A stretch of DNA of 42,186 nucleotides from Chytridium lagenaria (taxonomy: Eukaryota; Chytridiomycota; Chytridiomycetes; Chytridiales; Chytridiaceae). Both the position numbers and the translations under genes were made by a program. This document shows, one piece after another, positions 32,247 to 42,186 of the stretch. The stretch spans positions 1-42,186 of the forward strand of contig JAHLKC010000217.1 in NCBI GenBank assembly GCA_025449115.1, given 5' to 3'. Every line of letters starts with the position of its first letter. The first letter of the stretch is position 1. The notes below the pieces were generated by a model. That model worked only from the letters and a program-made list of their open reading frames with translations, did no database searches and had not been told where the DNA came from.

Positions 32247-35018
32247 ATGCCACATGCAAGAGGTTTGATGTCAAAAGGAGCGATGGCTTTCTTGGCTTTC
32301 TCGGCGATAATGATAGTGCTGCTGGACAGCACTGTTACGGCATCACCCATGGCTTCCCCGCAATCAAGCCCTGCGACCTCCTCTTCAAATCCCGAATCAC
32401 CAGCACTTAGCATTACCTACCAGATCCTTACCGACGCCCCTCTCCCCATCTCAACAAGTGGTGAAAACAGGCTCAACTTGATAAGAGAAAGCTTTGTTTT
32501 GACAGGCCTTCCCGTCATTAATACAAAACGATTAACAACATCTGTAAGTGTGCTGTGCTTCAAAAGTTTTTAACATTTCTGTAGATTGAAGCGATACTTG
32601 TAAAGCCTTGCCAGATTGGTAGGGCGCAGGCAACGCAGTTTCTCGGACTCATGCCGGCCATCGGTCTAATTGAAACATTCGACGATATCGATAATTGTGG
32701 AGCCAACGTGCCGACTTTGCAGGCCTACTTTGTTTCTCAAGCCATTACCGGCCGTTTTGTTAATCGGACGCTTCCAGTTGTATCATTGGCGGAAGATGAC
32801 TTCTCCAATTTTCAGGAATACCTTTCAGGATCTGTGAATGAATTCTTACAGAAGTCTGTGGCTTCATCCATCCCCATAGTCAGGGTTGAAAGTGGAACGG
32901 GCAGGCCCGCGACAACGATTCCCGCAAATTCTTCATCGTCTCCCAATGCCACCCTTCAAGTGGATTGGAAGTGGGGCGTTCGCCATACCCGTTGCCGTCT
33001 TTTCGGTTTCACTGCTAGTCGCTTTCTTGGTTCATCGGCTAAGAATCAGGGAGCTACAACGTGAGAGGGATCAGATGGAACGCGTTATGGTTGAGCATCT
33101 TGCTTCCTTGATAGCAAACGTCCGAGACGGAAATGGAGACGCGGACCCGGCGGCCCAAGGCACTGCAAGCGCTATTTTTGGACCCCCAAGACCTCTTCTC
33201 ATGGCTCCAAAGGACATGGCCAAGCTCGATTCCATAACGTATGATGGAAGCAAAAATTTCGGACCTCTTGGAAAGTCAGAGCCCAATACAGAGGCTAAGA
33301 CGCCGAGTGCAGCCAAGAAGAAACCAAAGCAAAAAGACGCCTCGAAAGTCTCAGTCGTTCCAAAGGATGTAGAAAACCGCGGTGTTACTGACGTGGAGAA
33401 AACACCACTGGCTAATGAGGGGTTTCCTTTTTTCCAACCTTCCTCGAATGGATTCGTTAGTCCGGTAGATGGCTTAGGTAGAAGAAAATCGGCAAGATCT
33501 GCCAAATCACTGGATGCAGCCTTCGTATTCTGTCTTCGTCTCCAGCACCACCGCTTCCATCACCTCCGATTTTCGGGCGTACCATGAATTTCTCTCTTAC
33601 AAAGCAAGACTCCAACTCCTCCCTTGCTTCTGCAAACGGCACCTTAGCGGGTGGTACCACACCGACAACATCCCCCACTTTTCCAAAGGCGGACAACACT
33701 GGCCTCCTTGGAAAGCATTTGAGGCAAACCAAGAGTCAGGGTAACCTACAATCCTTTAAGGATGATGCCGTTACTGCTCTTAACATGCATTCGCTTTTGG
33801 TGTCTGAGGAATTGAGACGTCGAAGGAAGGAAAGCGCTGTTGGGAAGACCAAACCTTTATCAAATGGTGCGGAACCTATCCTCACAGAAACTGCCCAAAC
33901 CCCAGAGCCTGAAACTGCTTTTCCCAATGATGTTACCACGGATTCCACCCACAGACGGATCTCAGCCACCTCCTCACCAGCCACACGCGCTGCTGCTGCT
34001 TCGGCAATCGTGTTTCCCAATCTTGCAAGTTCAGATGATGTTGTTTCAGACGAGGAAGAAGATGGCGTGAGACGACGGTCGACGGTGAAATCGCCAATCG
34101 ACGAAAACAAAAGAGCGTCGCTTGTGTCTAGGCTTTCTGGGCGGAAATCGACGACGGAAAGGTCGGCTCCTGCGAGACGCCTGACCATCGAGCCTGTCAG
34201 TGAAAACGCGGAGGATGTCATTGTCTACATCGATGAAGAACGGATATTGAATGATAAGAAAGATTGGGAGGATGCTGCCTCTGAAGATACCGATGTTGAG
34301 GATAGTGAGGAAGAAGAAGAGGAACCGCCGGTTTGCTCTATTTGTATCTGCTGCTACGAAGCCGGTGATGTACTTCGACCTTTACCATTCTGTGGGCACA
34401 TCTTCCATGCTGAATGTGTTGACCCATGGCTCACCCAAACCTCCGCCACTTGTCCTTTGTGCCGTGCACACGTGCTGGACGAAGCCACAAGAAGACGCAG
34501 GGAACTTCGACGTCAGAGAAGACGGTTAAGGCAAATTTTAGATAGTGGAGGGTTTGGTGGAAGGAGTGAGCAAGGGCGGCTTTTGTCTGCCATTTCTAAT
34601 ATGGGTGAACATCCACTTTCTGGTGCTATGATGGAATTGCTTCATGCGGTGGAGCAGGAGGAGGAGCGGGAGAATGAAGAACGGAGAAGAAGACGGAGGG
34701 AGAGGAGGGCAAGAAGAGATGGGGTGGGTTTTTATGATGCTGCACAGTCTCCGGAGAGTCCGCGGGCTGAAATCTCCTGTTGATGTTGAAACTCATGTGC
34801 TTAACATGCCATCGCTTCAGCCTTCCGCGCCGCCTGTGGCGAGACCGTCACCTGCAAGAAATCAGCGATCGAGGGGTCTTCCTGGATGGCTTTTCCGAGG
34901 ACGTCAACAGGCAGCAACGCCGTTGGCTCCCGTACAGGAGATGAGCCAGAATCAAAATCAAAGCTTTGTGGCTTCAACCGACAATCTTGTTACCCCTGAT
35001 GAAACAGTGACCCGATAA
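32247..35018 (+). CDS. Transmembrane RING-H2 E3 ubiquitin ligase (PA-TM-RING-like)
   Basis: A signal peptide ([20 protein letters not shown]) leads a lumenal domain with PA-domain flavour ([34 protein letters not shown]). One membrane helix follows ([20 protein letters not shown]), then a long charged cytosolic linker and a RING-H2 finger at about 34333-34464: [32 protein letters not shown]. An Arg/Glu-rich helix and a Ser/Pro tail complete it. This is the layout of RNF13/RNF167-type ligases of endosomal and vacuolar membranes. One intron lies at about 32542-32584. Frame breaks are at about 32969, 33523 and 34764-34766, each one base. The start is ATG 32247 or 32268, both giving a signal peptide. 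Confidence 0.82.
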
Positions 35019-35690
35019 CGAGTCTTTATATTATTATTATTTTAAATCTCCGAATAGAACTGGTCGTTTCCATTTTCAAATCATAACGGCGAACTCCGTC
35101 TATCAGTTCCATTCCTTCACTGTTCCATTCTTTTCCGTTTGATATGGTTTTCATCTGGACTGCTTTTGTATTTATTACTGGATTTAAAACCTGTTTTTTT
35201 ATTTCATTTATTGTTGTCTGTTTACTTAATCTGGTCATTATATAACTGGAGGCATTTTAAATGGAAATTGCTGATCAAAAACCCCCGTTCTGCCTGGAAA
35301 TCCGGAAGTCCAAGCCCCCGCGGCTGCATCGATGCAGGGTGTAGTGTTGAGCCCATCGCCAAAACCCCAACATCTTATCGGTGGGACATCATTGTCGTTC
35401 CTTTTTTCCGGGAAATGAGAGAGGCTTCAATGCTTTGACGCGACAGATAACAGAATTATATAACGCGTCGGTGACAAAGGAAGAAAACGGGTGATCTCAT
35501 ACGCATTCAATACTTGATCCCACACCGCTTCTCATCCGTCTTTCTCTCTCAAGCGACACCGTCTTTGCAGCGTTACGTCACCTTCCCAAAGGCATTCTTG
35601 GACACCTGAGCACACGAGCAAGAAAAAAATTGTTCGGGCCATCTCCCAGCATCAGTATCAGCATCTTCCCTCGCTTCATCTCATCCAAAC
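35019..35690. other. Intergenic region upstream of the mitochondrial carrier
   Basis: No gene is supported. It contains an AT-rich 3' part of the RING gene, a perfect 14-bp palindrome (35324-35337) and a C/T-rich leader just before the carrier ATG (about 35520-35690), as expected for a fungal promoter and 5' UTR. Confidence 0.45.
35324..35337. repeat. Perfect 14-bp palindrome
   Basis: The sequence ctgcatcgatgcag equals its own reverse complement and lies about 355 bases upstream of the carrier ATG in a GC-rich patch. It could be a dimeric transcription-factor site; there is only one copy. Confidence 0.6.
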
Positions 35691-36929
35691 ATGGCCATCG
35701 ACACAACCCCCGTCGACCCCAATGCGCCTCTCGCCAAGAAGCCCATCTCCTTTATCAACCTCGCCATCGGTGCCGGTCTCAACGTCTTTGAGGTCACCAC
35801 TCTCGGTCAGCCCTTCGAAGTGATCAAAACTCAGATGGCGGCCAACCGTTCCCAAACGATCCCTACCTCTATTAAGACTATTTGGAGTCGTGGCGGAGTA
35901 TTTGGATTTTACCAAGGGTTGATTCCTTGGGCGTGGATTGAGGCGGGGACGAAGGGTGCTGTGCTGATGTTTGCGGCTTCTGAGATTGAGTATGGAGTTA
36001 GGGTGATGGGCGGGGGACCTGCGCTTTCGGGCATTATTGGTGGAATGGGGGGTGGCATTGCTCAAGTAAGCATGCTGCGTTTTCTTTTAATCATTTTTCT
36101 TTCATTCTAACCGATCGCGCTTTTTCTTACATCGTAGGGTACAGAATCGAAGCCGCATGCTTGATGAATCTTGTTATTCCCAACTAACTTATGCCTTCTT
36201 CACTCAGCATACACTACCATGGGCTTCTGTACATTTATGAAGGTAATCCCTGGCTTTTTAAAACCCCGAAACTCAACTCAAAAACCAGACTGTGGAAGTT
36301 ACCCGTCACAAGGGAGGAGATGCCGTCGCAAAAAGCACCATCCAAGTTGCCCGCGAAATCTTTGCCAAAGAAGGTATAGCTGGCATCAACAAGGGTGTGA
36401 ACGCTGTCGCTGTCCGTCAATGTACCAACTGGGGTTCCCGATTCGGTCTTTCCAGGATTGCAGAGGATGTCATAAGAACCGTCCCGGTCGCGACAAGAAC
36501 CAAAGTTTGAGTGGATTGGAAAAGGTTGTGGCTTCGAGTATTGGTGGTGGATTGTCGTGCTGGAACCAACCGATTGAGGTCATTCGTGTGGAGATGCAGA
36601 GTCAGGTTAAGGCTGCGGGGAGGCCAGAGAAGATGACCATCGGGTCTGCGGCTGGATATATTTACAAGAACAACGGATTGATTGGATTCTACCGTGGAGT
36701 GACAGTACGTGGAGGGTTTTCTTTCCATTTCCTTATCTATAATCTTGTATATGCTATGCTTTATTCTTTTGTGCAGCCTCGTATTGGTTTGGGGATGTGG
36801 CAAACGATTTGCATGGTCGCCTTTGGAGATTCCGTAAGTCTCGCAATCGATTACAGAAAAGAAATGCGATATCTAACGTGTTTACTTTCTTTTCTCAAAT
36901 AGGTTAAAGCTTACTTTGCGAAGAAGTAA
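35691..36929 (+). CDS. YHM2: Mitochondrial carrier, YHM2 type (citrate/oxoglutarate antiporter)
   Basis: It is an SLC25 inner-membrane carrier; YHM2 exchanges citrate for oxoglutarate and supplies NADPH power to the cytosol. Signature segments: [108 protein letters not shown] and [17 protein letters not shown]. The PxExIK/PxExIR carrier motifs are kept. Exons include 35691-about 36065, about 36208-36239, about 36291-36700, and two short ones to the TAA at 36927; a 140-nt stretch before MGFCTF makes the first intron longer than usual. One A is missing from AAA at 36502-36504 (needed to go from ATRTK to SLSGLEK). Confidence 0.92.
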
Positions 36930-37221
36930 GGTGTTGGTGGAAAATCGTAGACACCAACTTCAACCTGCTGCGACCTCCTCTTTTCGTTTTATTTGTTATA
37001 AATACATAAACTCTTTGTGATATGTAACTTGCCATTAAACCTATTTCGTTATTTTTTAAGAAAGAAAAAGGCTCAGTGCGTTGCAGCTATGCAAATGGGT
37101 CTGAAAATAAAAGTTAGATCAAAAGCTACCAATTTGGACTACGACGAAGCATCGATCAGAGTAAAAAAGATATAATGCTAGACGGGACAGCTTGAGTGCA
37201 TGATGAAAACTTGTCATAAAA

Positions 37222-38304
37222 ATGGCTCTCAGTCCACCATCAGAGGTAAATGCCGCAACCCCAACCCCACACTCACACATTCTTAAGCTCGGCTGCATAG
37301 TATTCTGGGATATCGAGAACATCGCTATCCCAGCCCGATTTCGAGGAGACGAAGTTGTTCGATGTTTAACGAATTTCATTACCGACCCCAATTACTCCAT
37401 TCCTCAAACATCAGGGGCTCCAGCTTACTATGTGCCGAACCAAAGAAGGGTAATCAAGGACATTATTGCAGTCAGCTGTGTAAGATCGCATGAATCCGAG
37501 TCTTCGCTCTCAGCTTCAGGACTCTGGTGTGTTGATGGCGGATTGTTCAAACGGGAAGGCGAATGCGGCAGATATGGCGATAGTGACGGAGATTATGAAG
37601 GTAAGACACCACTTCTTATGTTCATTCCTTTACTTTTTGAGTTTGGCTGAACAGTTGTCCCGGAAAAGTTCATCTACGACAGGCGGCCACCCTTTAGGAT
37701 CTACGTCATGACAGCGACTCGGACTTTACGAAACCCATTTTACAGCTTACGCGCTTTGGCTACGAGACTGTCGTCATCCATGGTCGTAACATCAAGGACA
37801 CGTTTCTTAACTGCGCGAATGAAACATACATGTGGGACGATATTCTTAAGCTTGGAGGTATATTTCACTATTTAAAAAAGTGATCCATTTTGAATTCTGT
37901 TACAGGACAGCAACACGATCAGAAATTATTCTCGCGCAATACACTTCAGCAGCAATTTCGTACTCTTCTTTAAGAAGTGCCAAAGTCTCCCCCGTTTCTT
38001 CAAAAAGAACTGTGGAACCATCAAGAGAGAGATCAGTCTCAGCAATCCTGCACCAGTTACAGCAAAGGTTACAGAGCCCGCACAAGTCGGTACATCCACC
38101 CCAAAATCCAACCCCATAAAATCCTACGACGTCTTACTGGATGCCATCCACGCACTTCAAGAAAGCCTCCCATCAGGCATTGTCACTCTCTCATCTATTA
38201 AAAATCTCATAGACGATGCCGCATGTCAGGATGAAGGATATGCGAGTTTAGGTCAATATGTGGTGGCGGCATGGGAGGCTCGTGTGTGGAAGTCCTCCAT
38301 ATGA
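37222..38304 (+). CDS. NYN-domain protein (PIN-like RNase fold, MARF1/limkain-related)
   Basis: The N-terminal NYN domain shows the acidic residues of the PIN-like nuclease centre: VFWDIENIAIPA (about 37303-37338), NAADMAIVTEIMK (about 37562-37600) and DSDSDFTKPILQL (about 37710-37750), with QLQDSGVLMADCSNGKAN between and GYETVVIHGRNIKDTF after. A single-stranded-RNA nuclease role is expected from the family. After a Lys/Gln-rich linker comes a small helical C-terminal domain (YDVLLDAIHALQESL, GYASLGQYVVAAWEARVW) that may be an OST-HTH-like winged helix. An intron lies at 37601-37654 and another at about 37858-37905. Frame breaks occur at 37482-37483 and near 37710. The stop at 38302-38304 is 38 bases from the end of the convergent Myb gene. 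Confidence 0.78.
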
Positions 38305-38342
38305 CAAGGATCAAAATGATATGATGTGAAGTTGACGAATGT

Positions 38343-41300
38343 TTAAGCTTTGCGCTTTTTACGCTTAGGGACTGGGAGTTCTTCTTCTTCTTCGTCCTCG
38401 ATGATTTCTGCGGAAAGAAAGGAGAGAATCTCTTTCGTTGGTGCCATGCATCGATAGTGTCTAAGCAATATTGGACACATTCTTTTTTTTGCGTGAGAAA
38501 AGCGGAAAATGTTAGTGCGATATGATGGCATTATGGCATAATGTATAAATTCGAAATATTAAATGGAAAGGAATGATGATAACGTAGTAGCTCACCTGTG
38601 AAGTCTGGCTTGATTCGTCTGAAATAACTTTTTCACGGATAATTCGCCATCGCCGTGAGCATGCTTCAAAGCCCTTAAATTAGTCAGGGTTTACCGATGA
38701 AGCCTCAATTATTTTTTTAAGTTCCATACCATTCTTTAGCTATTTCGAGGCGAGCCCACGGAATTTCTGATTCATCTCTACATTTTAAAGTTGAAAGACT
38801 TTAAAATGTTAGTATAAATATTATTTCCAATTTGTAAAAAAGTTCCGTACCACTCTAAGAGCTTCCTGCTGTCCCCTTTCCCAACCTCGTTTCTTGGTAT
38901 TAGACAAAAAGCGCTTTCGGAACTCTGTCCCAAACTTTCGATAGCATTGCTTGCTGTTCGTGTTCCAATGAATCGCGCAGCATCCTCAAAATCGCCGATT
39001 GAATTATGACCTCCATTGAAATGCTCTTGCATATATTCGACCAATTTGTTCTCTTCCTCTTTGGTCCACCTTCCAAACTTCACGTTTTCTTTACAGTTAA
39101 GCTTTAAAAGGTGCTGGGTACTTACTGTCTTCTTTTAGCATTAGATATTGGTAATGCTCCTAAAGTAGGTAGAAGTTAAACATTATGCGAGATAATAAAT
39201 CATGACCTTACATAGCAATCAATACGTCCCATTTCATGCATAATGGTAGTCCATTTATGACCATGAAGGTGTACAGCTGTTTCAGCAGCAAATCCTCCTC
39301 CTTCGACCACGGAATCCCCATGAATGCCGAGGCTCCCATAATGCCTCTTTACATAAAACGAAATCTGAGAAACGGTCCTATTTATGCCAGCCATCGAATG
39401 GATCGACAAAAAGAAGCCTCCAACATCCCCTTATCGCCTTTACGCGTGTCTCTTTGCTTTAAACATTAGAGGAATATCGGATTCGGACATTCGTTTTCCT
39501 GCAGGTAAGTTTGACGGCTTTGTCCACTTGCACTGCTCATATGTGCTAATATCCCCTTTTGAAGCAATCCTCAATGCTGACTCTATGCCATTTCTGTGCG
39601 AGCTCGTCGTCAGCGGGGCCTCTGGTTCAACAGCTTCATCGATCGCATAATTTCCAACTGAATGTGTACGAAATGCAAGGACCTGTGGGAGAGCTGTGGT
39701 GGAATCTCCGCAACATGAGCCAGGATAACGCTTGGAGCTGTTGTTTTTTTTTTCATAAGATCTTGTCGGGAATTCTTCGGTGCGGCGTTGGAAAGGGCTG
39801 GGAGGTTTTCTTTGTTAGTGTGGACTCTGGTGACTTTTGGAAGGTTGGGGTTCGGGAGATTCGAATTTCGCCATTTTTTTTCTCTTCTCAGGCTCTTTCG
39901 TTTTTTGGAAGTCGGTTTTGTCGCAGGACTGTCCGTTATGCGTTTGGGTGACTCAGATTGGATATCGGATGATATTTCCCTCACATCATCCAATACTCTC
40001 TCTATCCAAATCTTCTTTGTCTCCACGGATTGCTTTGACTTCTCCCTTTAGTACCTTCCTTGAAGTTCTCTCGTTCTTCGCAACCGCATCCCGCTTAACT
40101 CTTCCATTCGGTTCCACGACCTCTCCACCCTTATCATGCGTCAATCGTTTGCCTTGAGAGTCAGGCGGAAGACTACCGCTTCGCTTTGATTCTCGTTTTC
40201 TTCGCTGCCTTTCCACCTTTTCCTGTGCAATCAAATCCCGCAACTTCTTTTCCTCTTTCAGATTGAACCCTCTCCTTCCCATCGGCAACAGCTCGAGTTG
40301 TATCGCTTTCTTCTTGATTGCCACGTTTCTTCACCTTCTTTGCACCTACGCTATTGTGGTGAGCCCTTCCTTGTTAAAGCTTCTCAACATTTTCTCCTCC
40401 AGGCGACTCTGCTGGCTCTCCTTTTTCCAAAATTGCACCAGCTTCTTCTTTTTCTTTGGTACAAGTTGAGCGTCATCGATAAGTTCGAAGTCTTCATTCT
40501 TCCTCTTCTTCGATCGGCTTAGCCACCTTTTCCCTTCCATTTAGTTCTGCAACCTCCTTTTCCTCAATTTCGCCGACTCCTCGTCCTCGATCACAGAACG
40601 AGTTAAATCCCTCACTTCTTCATTCCTACGTTTTTTCGGCCCTTCGAACCCCCGCCTTCTTTCCGTAAAGTATTTGGTTCCTTTTAGAAGAAATTTTCGT
40701 TGGCTTCTCCTCATCTTGTAACGCTTGAGATCCATCGTTTTTTTCACGTTCCGGTCTTTCTTCGACTTTTACCCAGCTTTTCTCTTTCTTTCAATTCCGT
40801 AAGGTCAACACTTCCCTTTCGTTGCGTCAACTGATCCCTTCAGATACTGAATTTGGAAGATCGGCCTGCTTTTTCTTTTTGAGCAGCTTCGACTGTTGGC
40901 AATGGCGCTTTGGTTACCAACAATCTTCTTTTCGGTTGAGGTAAACTAACGGCATAATCTGCTATATAGATATATTTAATACTATGCTTTAAATATTCAT
41001 CTTTGCGCTCACCGTTGTTATCCTCAGGTTGAGAACGTGCAGTTTCACTAGGTAGTGTCAAACTACTGACCATGTTTCCAGTATCGTCGGCGACTTTTAG
41101 TGATTTATGCCTTTCCTTCTCTTCTTGGCCTTATCACTTTCTTGCTTACGCTTCGATAATTCTTGAGGTTCTTCACTTTGCTTCGGCAAGGATGCTGGCT
41201 TAGACTTTTGTTGTTTCAGCATCCCAGCGTCCGACTTTGCGATTGGAAACTGGTTTCGGTGGAAGTTTATGCACTATCGGCACCGAAGCATGCCGCCCAC

Positions 41301-41400
41301 CACCGGATTTCCTTGAACAACATCAAGGTCCAGTTTAAGCTTCTTCCCTGAAGACTGCGAAGTATGGGCTTTTGCGTTTCAGTTCGGACGCATCGTTGGT
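38343..41400 (-). CDS. Myb/SANT DNA-binding protein of Reb1/TTF1/DMTF type (5' part poorly resolved)
   Basis: Consecutive Myb repeats are read from minus-strand exons: ISFYVKRHYGSLGIHGD, HGHKWTTIMHEMGRIDCYVR, then KFGRWTKEEENKLVEYMQEH (about 39020-39083), followed by CYRKFGTEFRKRFLSN and KKRGWERGQQEALR. The close spacing and the MGR...C and GRWTKEEE patterns fit the Reb1/DMTF/TTF1 group of rDNA- or promoter-binding factors. The C-terminus is acidic then basic (IIEDEEEEELPVPKRKKRKA). The N-terminal 1.5 kb (39610-41400) is Lys/Glu/Arg-rich, split among frames by several breaks, and its start is not settled; it may be part of a second gene. One break is near 38950, inside the third repeat. Confidence 0.62.
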
Positions 41401-41453
41401 AGTGGCACAGCAAAAAAAGCGTCACCTTTTTTGACAATCCGACCATAAGAAAG

Positions 41454-42015
41454 ATGGAAGACTTTCAGAGCGCTGAAGAGTTTGTTTGGGTTGATGTTTG
41501 CCGTTGAGGGTAACCGTGATCAAGAGGGCTTTCGTCGCAGAGGAGGTCAACAACGTCATCAAGAGGTGAGCGTCGAGAGAGATGAGTATGCAGCGTGTAA
41601 TATTGATGCGTGGTATTTTGTTTCCCAGTCTATCGAAAACACCATCCAGAATGCTGCGTACCATCATAACAAGGTCGGGCAATGGAATTCAAACATTGTC
41701 GAGTTATGTTTAAAGAAGTTGACGCAGTTAAACAAGCCGTTTAAGTATATTGGTAATTGATCGGGAAGGTTTTGAGATGTGATAAAGTTGTTTTTCTTCA
41801 GCAACTTGCACGATTATGCAAAAGAATGGTGCAGGACTTCATGCTGCCTCATCATGCTTTTGGGATTCGGCCACTGATGGTTGGTAGTTTATTCTTATTA
41901 TTTATTTTGTTGCTTTCGTTATAGTTGTTAAACGGTATCTCTAGGCTGCACAACATATAAATACGACTCAAAACCAATGTACTGCATCGTCAACGTCTAC
42001 GGTCTAGCGGTATAA
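41454..42015 (+). CDS. Tctex-type dynein light chain (DYNLT1-like)
   Basis: It is a small dimeric cargo-binding light chain of cytoplasmic and axonemal dyneins. The family signature is clear: [62 protein letters not shown] and the C-terminal [12 protein letters not shown]. Exons are 41454-41483, 41525-41565, 41629-41752, 41802-41879 and 41945-42015, with introns of 41, 63, 49 and 65 nt. The exons sum to 344 bases, one short of a whole frame; a further A in the AA at 41561-41562 (K-E before SIENTI) restores 114 residues, against about 113 in the family. It is divergent from the Myb gene. Confidence 0.92.
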
Positions 42016-42125
42016 AAATTACTTTATTAAGGAGAACCCCTAACCCACCCTTCAGATCTAATCGTTGTGCAAACTACAGTTTGCTTTTTTGTACATTACC
42101 AACGACATGACTTGTATATATCGTT

Positions 42126-42131
42126 AATAAA
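42126..42131 (+). terminator. Poly(A) signal AATAAA
   Basis: A perfect AATAAA lies about 110 bases after the dynein light chain stop, close to the window edge. It fits the end of that transcript. Confidence 0.5.
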
Positions 42132-42186
42132 CAGACCATCAGGATCCATTTGTTCTCTAAGCCGCCTGAATCATTAAAGCGGGGGT

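Overview
The window looks like gene-dense nuclear DNA from a flagellated (zoosporic) fungus of chytrid type. Evidence for a fungus: a GH72 cell-wall beta-1,3-glucanosyltransferase with a Cys-rich X8-like module. Evidence for a flagellum: a DRC3/LRRC48-like nexin-dynein regulatory protein; a Tctex-type dynein light chain fits but is not flagellum-specific. Genes are split by many short GT-AG introns (about 38-78 nt), and intergenic gaps are often under 200 bp. I see no operons, phage, CRISPR, rRNA, tRNA or recognisable transposon.

Layout. 0.3-2.2 kb: GH72 enzyme (+). 2.3-4.7 kb: AGC/PKA-like pseudokinase with an N-terminal array of RRxS motifs (+). 4.8-6.5 kb: rhodanese plus dual-specificity (MAPK-type) phosphatase (+). 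7.0-8.5 kb: a small spliced ORF and an EF-hand protein (+). 8.7-12.7 kb: VPS11 (+). 12.7-13.7 kb: unassigned. 13.7-17.2 kb: two basic proteins and a 553-residue unknown (-). 17.9-18.9 kb: DUF4203/TMEM198-like membrane protein (+). 19.1-23.7 kb: large helical unknown (-). 23.7-24.7 kb: ELP6 (+). 24.8-26.7 kb: DRC3 (-). 26.9-28.6 kb: proteasome subunit Rpn9/PSMD13 (-). 28.9-31.6 kb: MARK/PAR-1 kinase (-). 32.2-35.0 kb: transmembrane RING-H2 protein (+). 35.7-36.9 kb: YHM2-type mitochondrial carrier (+). 37.2-38.3 kb: NYN-domain protein (+). 38.3-41.4 kb: Reb1/DMTF-like Myb protein (-). 41.45-42.0 kb: Tctex-type dynein light chain (+).

The most notable locus is the AGC pseudokinase: the HRD Asp is Leu, DFG is EFG, and several PKA consensus sites precede the domain. 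It sits about 130 bp upstream of a phosphatase gene on the same strand.

A warning for every gene model here: nearly all conserved genes carry one or more single-base discrepancies, mostly one missing base in a short homopolymer run. They hit essential genes in the same way, so I read them as sequence or assembly errors rather than gene decay. Coordinates below are outer bounds of spliced genes; ORFs must be joined across introns and these discrepancies.
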